Part shown: piece after piece, positions 16,690 through 24,241 of the stretch | Position numbering within the stretch: position 1 is the stretch's first letter | Layout of the letters: each line of letters starts with the position of its first letter | Source of the DNA: Ensifer sp. Root278 | GTDB lineage: Bacteria > Pseudomonadota > Alphaproteobacteria > Rhizobiales > Rhizobiaceae | Direction: 5' to 3' | Length of the DNA stretch: 64,000 bases | Assembly (NCBI RefSeq): GCF_001429285.1 | Contig: NZ_LMJJ01000040.1 | Location: 230,281 to 294,280 of the forward strand | Translations under genes and position numbers: made by a program | The notes under the pieces: model-generated | What the model was told of the DNA's origin: nothing | The model's input: the letters and a program-made list of their open reading frames with translations, nothing else | Databases searched by the model: none

Positions 16690-17868
16690 TCAGGCCCGTG
16701 GGCTCGCCTTCATCATCGAAATCATCAGTTCGCCGATCTCGCCGGCGAAAGCGCCGCGCGGCCAGACAAGCGTTAGGGATTGCCGGTAAGCAGGGCCAAG
16801 CCGGATCATCGCCGGAGGCCGGTGCATCCTTGCGAGCGAGGATTCCGGCAGCACCGAGAGGTAGCCGTGCTGAGCGACGAGGTTGATGATAACAGGAATG
16901 GAATCGACTTCGACGAGGGCGATGCGGCGACGCTCGGTCTCATCAAGCGTGTCGTCGAGGAAGCGGGCGGTCTCGCGGCGCAATCCGCTCCTGACGCTTG
17001 GCACTGCGATCGGGCAGGCGGCGAGCAGCCTTGGCAGGTCGCCTGCGAACGCGGAAAGGACGGAGGCGGGGCCTGCCAGCGCCAGTGGCATCTGCGACAC
17101 CAGCCTGCCGTCGCAATCCAAGGGGATCTCGGCGACATCGAGAAGGGCGGCGTCGAACCGCCTGCTTCTAAGGCCAGCCAAAAGTTCATCCGCCGTGGTG
17201 CTGGATATGTATAGCGGCTGGCGCGGGCGGGTACGTTGCCAGTTCGCCGTCAGCGCTGCCAGCATGCGGGCGATCTCGCTTTCAGGACCGAGTGGCATGA
17301 CGGCGCCCAGGCGCCAGGTGGCGGCGTCGCGGCGGAAGCGATCGGCGGATGCGTGTGTCAGCCGCGCCCAGATGTCGAGCAGGGCGTCGACAAATGGAAT
17401 GATCCGCTCTGCGGTTGCCGTGCCGAGGACACCGCCATGAGAGCGCTCGAACAGGCGGCTGCCGAGATGGCGTTCAAGGTCGGCCATCTGCCGTGTCAGC
17501 TGCGGCTGGCCGAGGCCGAGCGCCTTGGCGGTGGCGCGGATGCTGCCGGAGCGGGCGATCCGGACGAAGCGGTCGAGCGCGACGAGGCCGATCGGCGGCG
17601 TGGGATCGATCGCCTCCTTGCCTGCCGCCTCCATGATGGCAGCAATCTTGGTCGTTGCCTCCCTGATTTCAGTTGTGCGGGCGCGCGCTTCGAGCGTCAG
17701 GACGAGTGCGGTTTCTTCTCGCCGGAACAGCGACATGGAGATCGCCTGTTCAAAGCGCTTGATGGCGGCGCTGACACTTGAGGGGGCGCGTCCGCTGAGC
17801 GTGGCGGCGCGGCGGATGCCGCCTTCGCGGAGCACCGTATCGACGATCACGATCGTTGCTAAGTCCAT
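16690..17868 (-). CDS. LysR-type regulator with two tandem HTH domains
   Basis: 392 residues from the ATG at 17868 (AGAAGGA upstream), about 90 longer than a usual LysR protein. The extra length is a second winged HTH: domain 1 at residues ~2-60 (AATLSGRAPSSVSAAIKRFE) and domain 2 at ~95-155 (RATAKALGLGQPQLTRQMAD, LERHLGSRLFER). A LysR substrate-binding domain follows (~175-385). It is divergent from the ergothionase-like gene across ~220 bp, so it probably controls the ergothioneine operon, perhaps with ergothioneine or thiourocanate as effector (inference). Domain 1 is the more divergent copy and may have lost DNA contacts. Confidence 0.8.
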   Translation of the reverse strand: MDLATIVIVDTVLREGGIRRAATLSGRAPSSVSAAIKRFEQAISMSLFRREETALVLTLEARARTTEIREATTKIAAIMEAAGKEAIDPTPPIGLVALDRFVRIARSGSIRATAKALGLGQPQLTRQMADLERHLGSRLFERSHGGVLGTATAERIIPFVDALLDIWARLTHASADRFRRDAATWRLGAVMPLGPESEIARMLAALTANWQRTRPRQPLYISSTTADELLAGLRSRRFDAALLDVAEIPLDCDGRLVSQMPLALAGPASVLSAFAGDLPRLLAACPIAVPSVRSGLRRETARFLDDTLDETERRRIALVEVDSIPVIINLVAQHGYLSVLPESSLARMHRPPAMIRLGPAYRQSLTLVWPRGAFAGEIGELMISMMKASPRA

Positions 17869-18087
17869 TCGGCGATCCTTCTGCCAGACGAGCGGTACCA
17901 TGCGCCGATGGCATGTCCATGATTACGCATTGCCCGTTCCAGATTTGGGATATAGCACGAGCGGGCGATAAGCGCATAGCATGCACAAAGCAACCAAGGC
18001 CTTGCGAGCGGCGGTTGCGAGACATCAGAGCATCCGCGCACCGTTTCGAAACCGAAGCGGCTCCTGCGCGGGAAGGTATCCATCGGC

Positions 18088-19626
18088 ATGCTGCATCAGG
18101 TCAAATCCATCGTTCTCTGCGGGAAACCGCTGGACTTCGCGACGCTCGAGGACATCGGGGCGGGAAGGGTTCGGCCGGTGGCCGATGACGGCGGCATGGA
18201 GCGGGTGGCCGCGGCCCACAAGGTGGTTGCCGAGCGTGTCGCGATGGGGCTTCCCGTCTATGGTTCCAACACCGGCGTCGGCTCGATGAAGGACCGTCTC
18301 TGGACGGCCGACGATCTGGCTGAATTCAACAATTCGCTGGTCAGAGCCCACCATTTCGGCACCGGCGAGTTCTTCGCGCCGGCGATCGTGCGCATGGCGA
18401 TCGCCATCCGCGTCAACACCGCCATGCGCGGCCACACCGGCTGCAGCCCGGATCTGATCCGGGCGTTTCTGTCCCTTCTTGCGTCCGACATCATTCCGGC
18501 CGTGCGCCGGCACGGCTCGATGGGCTGCGCCGATATCGGCCTGATGGGGCAGATCGCCTCGGTGCTGACAGGCGTCGGCGAGGCCTACTATCAAGGGCGC
18601 CTCGTTTCGGCCGAGACGGCGCTTGCCGAGGCGGGCCTGAAGCCATTCGTCATGCAGCCGCGCGACGCGCTGGCGGCGCTCAGCGTCAATGCCATTTCCT
18701 TCGCCGCGGCGGCCAACGTGCTGCGCGAGGCGGCGGCCGCGATCCGCGTGCTGCTCGTCACCGGCGTTATGTCATCCTTAGCGCTTGGCGCGTCGGCCGA
18801 TCCGTGGCGGGTGGCGGCAACGCTCTCGACCCGCGGCGAGGCGCTGGTCGGCTCCTGGCTCTACGGTCAATCCGGTGTTGCAGACTGGCCGGTGCCGACG
18901 GCCATCCACGATCCGCTCAGCCTGCGCATGACCGCCCAGGTGTTCGGCGCCGTCGTCGATACACTGATGGTTGCCGCCGGGCGGCTGGTGGAGGCGACCT
19001 ATCTCTCCGACGACAACCCGGTGGTGCTCGGCGGCCAGGTGCATTCCTCCGGTGCGTCGCTGCCGTTGACGACGACGCTTTATATCGAAGCGGCACAGAT
19101 CGCCTTTTCGCATGCGGCACGCAACGTGTTGAACCGCTGCATCCTTCTGTCGAACGGCGGACGTCGCAATCTCTCGGTCAATCTTGTCGCGCCGGGAGAG
19201 GTGGCGACCGGGCTCGGCCCGCTGATGAAGCTCGCCGTCGAACTTTACATGCGGGTGCAGTCGCTGGCCGTGCCGCTCTCGGCGCAATCGATCGTCGTTG
19301 CCGGCGGTCTCGAAGAAGAAGCGACCTTCCTGCCGCTGATCGTCGAGCGCATGGAAACGCAGGTGCGGGACCTGCGCCAGCTTGCCGCCATCGAGGCGAT
19401 GCTGTCGTCGCAGGCGATCGATCTCGTCGGTGACCAGCCGCAGGGCGTCGTCAAGCGCGCCTACGACCAGACCCGTTCCGTCAGCCCTATGTATCTCAAG
19501 GACCGGCCGCTCTCGAAGGAGATCGAGGCGCTGCAGGATGCCTTCACCTGCCACGATCTGCTGCGCTCCTTCGTCGCCACCGCACCGATGCCGGAGTTCG
19601 ACGACTTCTTCGCGCTCGGCAAGTGA
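18088..19626 (+). CDS. Ergothionase-like lyase (histidine ammonia-lyase fold without MIO triad)
   Basis: 512 residues, homologous throughout to histidine/phenylalanine ammonia-lyases (VYGSNTGVGSMKD at ~57-69, with Tyr58 as the usual catalytic Tyr; SDDNPVVLGGQVHSSG). In true HAL/PAL the Ala-Ser-Gly within GSVGASGDL cyclises to the MIO cofactor. Here the segment reads GSMGCADIG, with Cys147-Ala148-Asp149, so MIO cannot form. Ergothionase, which eliminates trimethylamine from ergothioneine to give thiourocanate, is to my knowledge a MIO-independent member of this fold. The following genes encode the rest of that pathway. First gene of the operon; GGGAAGG lies ~10 bases upstream. Confidence 0.82.
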   Translation: MLHQVKSIVLCGKPLDFATLEDIGAGRVRPVADDGGMERVAAAHKVVAERVAMGLPVYGSNTGVGSMKDRLWTADDLAEFNNSLVRAHHFGTGEFFAPAIVRMAIAIRVNTAMRGHTGCSPDLIRAFLSLLASDIIPAVRRHGSMGCADIGLMGQIASVLTGVGEAYYQGRLVSAETALAEAGLKPFVMQPRDALAALSVNAISFAAAANVLREAAAAIRVLLVTGVMSSLALGASADPWRVAATLSTRGEALVGSWLYGQSGVADWPVPTAIHDPLSLRMTAQVFGAVVDTLMVAAGRLVEATYLSDDNPVVLGGQVHSSGASLPLTTTLYIEAAQIAFSHAARNVLNRCILLSNGGRRNLSVNLVAPGEVATGLGPLMKLAVELYMRVQSLAVPLSAQSIVVAGGLEEEATFLPLIVERMETQVRDLRQLAAIEAMLSSQAIDLVGDQPQGVVKRAYDQTRSVSPMYLKDRPLSKEIEALQDAFTCHDLLRSFVATAPMPEFDDFFALGK

Positions 19627-19654
19627 CCCACACCTGACCCATCGGGAGTACAGC

Positions 19655-21031
19655 ATGTCCGATTTCGATCTCGTTCTGAAAGGCACCGTTGTTCTCCCTC
19701 ACCGGATCGTCGAGGGCGGGCACGTGGCGGTTCGCGACGGCAAGGTGGTGCATGTCGGCCAGGGAGCGGCACCGGCGGCACGCGAGCGGCATGATCTCGG
19801 GAATGCGCTGATCCTGCCCGGCGCCGTGGATGCGCAGGTGCATTCGCTGTCGCAGAAGAACCAGGAGGATTTCATCTGGTCGACGCGTTCGGCGGCTGCC
19901 GGCGGCGTCACCACCATCGTCGACATGCCCTATGACGAGGGCAATCTCGTCTGCTCGGCTGAAGCCCTTCGCCGCAAGATCGACCATGCCGGTCCGCAGG
20001 CGCGTGTCGACTTCGCGCTTTATGGCACCGTCGACCCAGAGGAGGGGCCGGCACGCATCGGCGAAATGGTGGAGGCGGGTGTCGCCGCCTTCAAGTTCTC
20101 GACCTTCGGCACCGATCCCAAGCGCTTTCCGCGCATTCCGGCGGCGCTCCTTGAAGATTGCTTCCGCGCGATCGCGCCAACCGGGCTTGCCGCCGGCGTC
20201 CACAACGAGGACGACGAGGCGGTGCGCGCCGCGATCGATAAGGTCAAGGCGGCGGGCATCACCGACTACCGCGCCCACGGGCTGTCGCGCCCGCCGCTGA
20301 CGGAACTGCTTGCCACCAACCAGATTTATGAGACCGGCGCTGCCACGGGCTGCCCCGCGCATGTGGTGCACTGCTCGCTCGGCCGTGGCTACGAGATTGC
20401 CGCCGCCTACCGCGCGCAAGGACATGCGGCGACGATCGAGTGCTGCATCCACTATCTGACGCTCGACGAGGAAAACGACGTCCGGCGCCTCGGCGGCAAG
20501 GCGAAGATCAATCCGCCGATCCGCCCGCGCGCCGAGGTCGAGAAACTCTGGCGGCATGTGGCCGATGGTACGGTGACGATGGTCTCGACCGATCATGTGA
20601 GCTGGTCGGAGGACCGCAAGACCAATCCGGACATGCTGGCCAATGCCTCCGGCGTGCCGGGGCTGGAAGTCATGGTGCCGCTCTTCGTCAAAGGCGCGCT
20701 CGAACGGGGCATTCCGTTGACGCGAGCAGCCGAACTGATGACGCTGAACCCGGCGCGGCATTTTCGTCTGGACCACCAGAAGGGCGCGCTCGAATCCGGC
20801 AAGGACGCCGATATCATCGTCATGACGCCTGAGCCCTATGTCTATGACGCAGCGGCAAGCGGTCACAACGTTGTCGGCTGGTCGCCCTATAACGGTATCA
20901 GGCTACCCTGGCGGGTATCTGCCACGTATCTGCGCGGCAGGCTCGCCTTCGATGGTCGCGAGGTGCTGGCCGAGCCCGGTGTTGGGCAATTCGTCCGGCC
21001 GCTGGCCACGTTGGCGCTGCAGGAGGCGTGA
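19655..21031 (+). CDS. Dihydropyrimidinase/hydantoinase-like amidohydrolase (probable hydantoin-5-propionate hydrolase)
   Basis: 458 residues; start chosen at 19655 with GGGAG upstream. Cyclic amidohydrolase fold: metal-site segments FKFSTFG (lysine to be carboxylated), GVHNED, VHCSLG and STDHVSW are all present. The first motif, normally H-x-H, reads DAQVHS with Gln61 in place of the first histidine, so one metal ligand is altered. In the ergothioneine route this enzyme would open L-hydantoin-5-propionate to N-carbamoyl-L-glutamate. It lies 28 bp after the lyase and is coupled to the carbamoylase gene (TGATG). An allantoinase or dihydropyrimidinase role is less likely given the neighbours. 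Confidence 0.78.
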   Translation: MSDFDLVLKGTVVLPHRIVEGGHVAVRDGKVVHVGQGAAPAARERHDLGNALILPGAVDAQVHSLSQKNQEDFIWSTRSAAAGGVTTIVDMPYDEGNLVCSAEALRRKIDHAGPQARVDFALYGTVDPEEGPARIGEMVEAGVAAFKFSTFGTDPKRFPRIPAALLEDCFRAIAPTGLAAGVHNEDDEAVRAAIDKVKAAGITDYRAHGLSRPPLTELLATNQIYETGAATGCPAHVVHCSLGRGYEIAAAYRAQGHAATIECCIHYLTLDEENDVRRLGGKAKINPPIRPRAEVEKLWRHVADGTVTMVSTDHVSWSEDRKTNPDMLANASGVPGLEVMVPLFVKGALERGIPLTRAAELMTLNPARHFRLDHQKGALESGKDADIIVMTPEPYVYDAAASGHNVVGWSPYNGIRLPWRVSATYLRGRLAFDGREVLAEPGVGQFVRPLATLALQEA

Positions 21032-22314
21032 TGAGCAAGACCGCCCACAACAAGGTCCCGGCCAATCTGCCTGTCAATGCCGGCCGGATCGCCGGCATCG
21101 TGAACGGTTTGGCCGGCATCACCGAGCTCGACCGGCCCTACACACGCCGCGCTTTCACGCCGCTGTTTCTCGAGGGCCGCGCCTTCCTCGACCGGCGCTT
21201 CCGTGCCGCCGGGCTCGAAACCCGGATCGACGCCGCCGGAAATCTGATCGGCCGGCGCAAGGGGCGCAAGTCGGCGCTCGGCACCATCATGCTCGGCTCC
21301 CATTCCGACACGGTGCCGGACGGCGGCCGCTTCGACGGTATCGCCGGCGTTGCGGCCGCGCTCGAAGTGGCGCGGGCCCTGGCCGACAACGGCATCGAGC
21401 TCGACCATGATCTGGAGATCGTCGATTTTCTCGCGGAGGAAGTGTCGATCTTCGGCGTTTCCTGCGTCGGCAGCCGCGGCATGGCGGGCGTGCTGCCTGA
21501 TGGCTGGCTGAGCCGTACCCAGGGCGAACTCAGTCTGCGGCAGGGTATCGTCGAGGTCGGCGGTGATCCGTCGCGGCTTTCGGGTTCCAAGCGCTCCGAC
21601 ATCAGGGCATTTCTGGAACTGCACATCGAGCAGGGGCCGGTGCTCGAAACCGGGCGGCTCGATGTCGGCGTCGTGACCGCCATTTCCGGCATCACTCGCA
21701 TCGAGATCATCGTCGAGGGGCAGGCGGATCACGCCGGCACGACGCCGATGGGGCATCGGCGCGACGCGCTGGTCGCAGCCTCGCGGCTCGTGCTGGAGAT
21801 CGAGCGGCTGGCGATGGAACTCTCGCAAGGCGAGGGGCATTTCACCGCAACGGTCGGCGAATTTGCGATCGAGCCGAATGCGGCGAATGTGGTGCCGTCG
21901 CGCGTGCGGTTGTTGATCGACGCGCGTGCCGAGCTCAGGCCGCAGATGGAGCGGTTTCTCGCGACGCTTGGGCCCCTTTGCAACGGCCTCGCCGAGGCAT
22001 CGGGCGTGACGATCGCGCCTGCCAATGTGATTTCCGACAACCACCCGACGCCGGGCGATGCGCTGCTGCTCTCGACGCTGGAAGAAAGCTGCGACGCAAT
22101 CGGCGCCAAGCACCGGCGCATGGCGTCCGGTGCCGGCCACGATACCGCCTGGATGGGGCGCATCACCCGCTCGGCGATGATCTTCATACCCTGCCTCGGC
22201 GGGCGCTCGCATGCGCCGGAGGAATGGGCCGAAAACGACGACATCGCGCTTGGCGCCGCCGTTCTTTTCGATGCGGTGAAGAGGCTCGACAGACGATTGC
22301 AGGAGAAGGTGTGA
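21031..22314 (+). CDS. M20-family N-carbamoyl-L-amino acid hydrolase (probable N-carbamoyl-L-glutamate hydrolase)
   Basis: 427 residues from the ATG that overlaps the preceding stop (TGATG). Binuclear zinc motifs of the AmaB/HyuC amidohydrolases are visible: GSHSDTVPDGGRFDG (His, Asp), LAEEVSIFG (Glu-Glu), LHIEQGPVLE and GAGHDTAWM near the C-terminus. The lid/dimerisation insert (GQADHAGTTPMGHRRD) is typical. It would release L-glutamate, CO2 and NH3 from N-carbamoyl-L-glutamate, the last step of the proposed ergothioneine route. Allantoate amidohydrolase is the main alternative family member, but no ureide genes are nearby. Confidence 0.82.
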   Translation: MSKTAHNKVPANLPVNAGRIAGIVNGLAGITELDRPYTRRAFTPLFLEGRAFLDRRFRAAGLETRIDAAGNLIGRRKGRKSALGTIMLGSHSDTVPDGGRFDGIAGVAAALEVARALADNGIELDHDLEIVDFLAEEVSIFGVSCVGSRGMAGVLPDGWLSRTQGELSLRQGIVEVGGDPSRLSGSKRSDIRAFLELHIEQGPVLETGRLDVGVVTAISGITRIEIIVEGQADHAGTTPMGHRRDALVAASRLVLEIERLAMELSQGEGHFTATVGEFAIEPNAANVVPSRVRLLIDARAELRPQMERFLATLGPLCNGLAEASGVTIAPANVISDNHPTPGDALLLSTLEESCDAIGAKHRRMASGAGHDTAWMGRITRSAMIFIPCLGGRSHAPEEWAENDDIALGAAVLFDAVKRLDRRLQEKV

Positions 22315-22315
22315 G

Positions 22316-23410
22316 ATGGGCCGGATACTGAAGGAAAAGGACGTCGAGGCGGCGGTCAAGGGCGGCTCCGTCTATGCCGCCGGCGGTGGCGGCTGGGCCG
22401 ACCATGGCCGCATGCTTGGCTACGCCGCGGTCTCGATCGGCAAGCCCGAGCTGGTGTCGATCGACGAGCTCGACGCCAACGATTGGGTGGCGACGGCAGC
22501 GGCCATCGGCGCCCCGGCCTCGACCACGCCCTGGGAAATGCGCGGCGTCGACTACGTCAAGGCGGTGCAACTGTTGCAGGAGGCGCTCGGCGAGAAGCTC
22601 TCGGGCCTGATCATCGGCCAGAACGGCAAGTCCTCGACGCTCAACGGTTGGCTGCCCTCGGCAATCCTCGGCACCAAGGTGGTTGACGCGGTCGGCGATA
22701 TCCGCGCGCATCCGACCGGCGACATGGGCTCGATCGGCCTTGCTGGTTCACCCGAACCGATGATCCAGACGGCGGTCGGCGGAAATCGCGACGAGAACCG
22801 TTATATCGAGCTGGTGGTGCGCGGCGCCACCGCCAAGGTCTCGCCGGTCCTGCGCACCGCGTCGGACATGTCGGGCGGCTTCATCGCATCCTGCCGCAAT
22901 CCGGTGAGGGCGTCCTACGTGAAAGCCAATGCGGCGCTCGGAGGTATCTCGCTGGCGCTGGCTCTGGGTGAGGCGATCATCGCGGCGGAAGCCAAGGGCG
23001 GCAGCGCTATCATCGACGCGATCGTCAAAGCGACCAATGGCGCGATCCTTGCCGAAGGCACGATCACCGACAAATCGGTCGTCTATACCAAGGAAGCCTT
23101 CGACATTGGCACGGTGACGCTGGGGAAGGGCGCTGACTCGACGGTACTGCACGTGATGAACGAATACATGGCGGTTGACTCTGCGGAAGGCCAAAGGCGC
23201 GCGACCTTCCCCGACGTCATCACCACGCTTTCGCCCGACGGCGAACCCTTGAGCGTCGGGCAATTGCAGGTGGGGATGAGGATCTTCGTGCTGCATGTGC
23301 CGAAGACGGTGATCCCGCTTTCTTCCAGCGTACTCGACCCGACGGTCTATCCATCCGTCGAAAAGGCGATGGGCATCGAGCTTGCCCGCTACGCGCTTTC
23401 CGAAAGCTGA
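22316..23410 (+). CDS. DUF917-family protein (probable thiohydantoin desulfurase)
   Basis: 364 residues, DUF917 / S-methyl-thiohydantoin-desulfurase family over the full length (VYAAGGGGWADHGRMLGYAA near the N-terminus; C-terminal domain with LHVMNEYMAV). ATG two bases after the preceding stop. In bacterial ergothioneine degradation the thioxo-imidazolidine propionate formed from thiourocanate must lose its sulfur as H2S to become hydantoin-5-propionate. This family is the natural candidate for that desulfhydrase step. Older annotations call such proteins hypothetical or hydantoinase-associated. The family is confident; the exact reaction is inferred from the operon. Confidence 0.75.
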   Translation: MGRILKEKDVEAAVKGGSVYAAGGGGWADHGRMLGYAAVSIGKPELVSIDELDANDWVATAAAIGAPASTTPWEMRGVDYVKAVQLLQEALGEKLSGLIIGQNGKSSTLNGWLPSAILGTKVVDAVGDIRAHPTGDMGSIGLAGSPEPMIQTAVGGNRDENRYIELVVRGATAKVSPVLRTASDMSGGFIASCRNPVRASYVKANAALGGISLALALGEAIIAAEAKGGSAIIDAIVKATNGAILAEGTITDKSVVYTKEAFDIGTVTLGKGADSTVLHVMNEYMAVDSAEGQRRATFPDVITTLSPDGEPLSVGQLQVGMRIFVLHVPKTVIPLSSSVLDPTVYPSVEKAMGIELARYALSES

Positions 23411-23423
23411 CGGGAGCGATGCC

Positions 23424-23753
23424 ATGGCGCGTGATGCAGGGCTTGAGGAACTGATACGGGAGGAACTCGGCGAGCGAGCCGGCCTTTCGGAAAAGGCGAT
23501 GTTCGGCGGCTGGGCCTATCTGCTGCATGGCAACCTGCTCCTTGGCGCACGCGAGGGCTCGCTGCTGGTGCGGCTCGGCAAGGGCAATGACGGCTGGGCG
23601 CTGGCACTACCCGATATCGAGCTGATGGTGATGAACGGGCGGGCGATGCACGGCTGGGTGCGCGCAGGCGCGGATGCCTACGGCGACGATGCCTTGCGCC
23701 GGCGGCTGCTCGATGGGGCGGTTGCGTTCGTGGAGACGCTGCCGCCGAAGTGA
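23424..23753 (+). CDS. TfoX N-terminal-domain protein
   Basis: 109 residues from the ATG at 23424 (CGGGAG upstream). Only the N-terminal domain of TfoX/Sxy is present: LIREELGERAGLSEKAMFGG, WAYLLHGNLLLG, then a basic-aromatic stretch (MNGRAMHGWVRAG). Stand-alone TfoX-N proteins are common in alphaproteobacteria, often next to unrelated enzymes, with no proven function. It is co-directional with, and 13 bp after, the DUF917 gene, so it is probably co-transcribed with the ergothioneine genes. A second paralogue lies at 54179-54523. Confidence 0.75.
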   Translation: MARDAGLEELIREELGERAGLSEKAMFGGWAYLLHGNLLLGAREGSLLVRLGKGNDGWALALPDIELMVMNGRAMHGWVRAGADAYGDDALRRRLLDGAVAFVETLPPK

Positions 23754-23812
23754 TGTGATGACACGGAGAATGTAGTATCATCCAAGTTATATGTCTTGGC
23801 GAGGATTGCTTT

Positions 23813-24193
23813 ATGTTTAGATCGCGATCAGCTAGCTTAGTTCATTTTTTTATCGGTGTTGGTTTGCCCTATTTTGCAATTTTATCAATGTATATAAATG
23901 CATGGATATTGTATTTAAATTATAGATTGTCTATCGGCAGTGTTAGTATTGATGTAATCAGAATCATGATAAAGTCATATAATTATAGTTTGTATTCAGT
24001 TCTTTTATATTTCGCTCCTGTTTGGCTTATTTACATGGCCGCGAACTGGCGGGCCTATCTGTCTATTTTAGCGGATGCGACAGATAGAGAGAGGTGGAAG
24101 AAGGATCCTGCTTTAAGAGAAACCATTCTAGGGATGAGCATTTTCTACTGGGACGAGTTGGTCAAAGAATGTGAATCGCTGCCTGCGAAATGA
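23813..24193 (+). CDS. Small AT-rich membrane protein, unknown function
   Basis: 126 residues. Base composition changes sharply from ~23760 to ~24190: runs such as TTTTTTTATC and ATATAAATG contrast with the GC-rich neighbours, which suggests acquired DNA. Two hydrophobic stretches (~9-33, IGVGLPYFAILSMYINAWIL, and ~57-78, VLLYFAPVWLIYMAANW) predict two membrane helices, with a charged C-terminal cytoplasmic tail (ATDRERWKKDPALRETILG). I recognise no family. It sits between the TfoX-like gene and the thiourocanate-hydratase-like gene, interrupting an otherwise compact operon while preserving its direction. Confidence 0.6.
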   Translation: MFRSRSASLVHFFIGVGLPYFAILSMYINAWILYLNYRLSIGSVSIDVIRIMIKSYNYSLYSVLLYFAPVWLIYMAANWRAYLSILADATDRERWKKDPALRETILGMSIFYWDELVKECESLPAK

Positions 24194-24241
24194 AACAGGC
24201 GTTCGTCGCCGGTCGGCGAGACAACAAAGAGGAACAAGACG

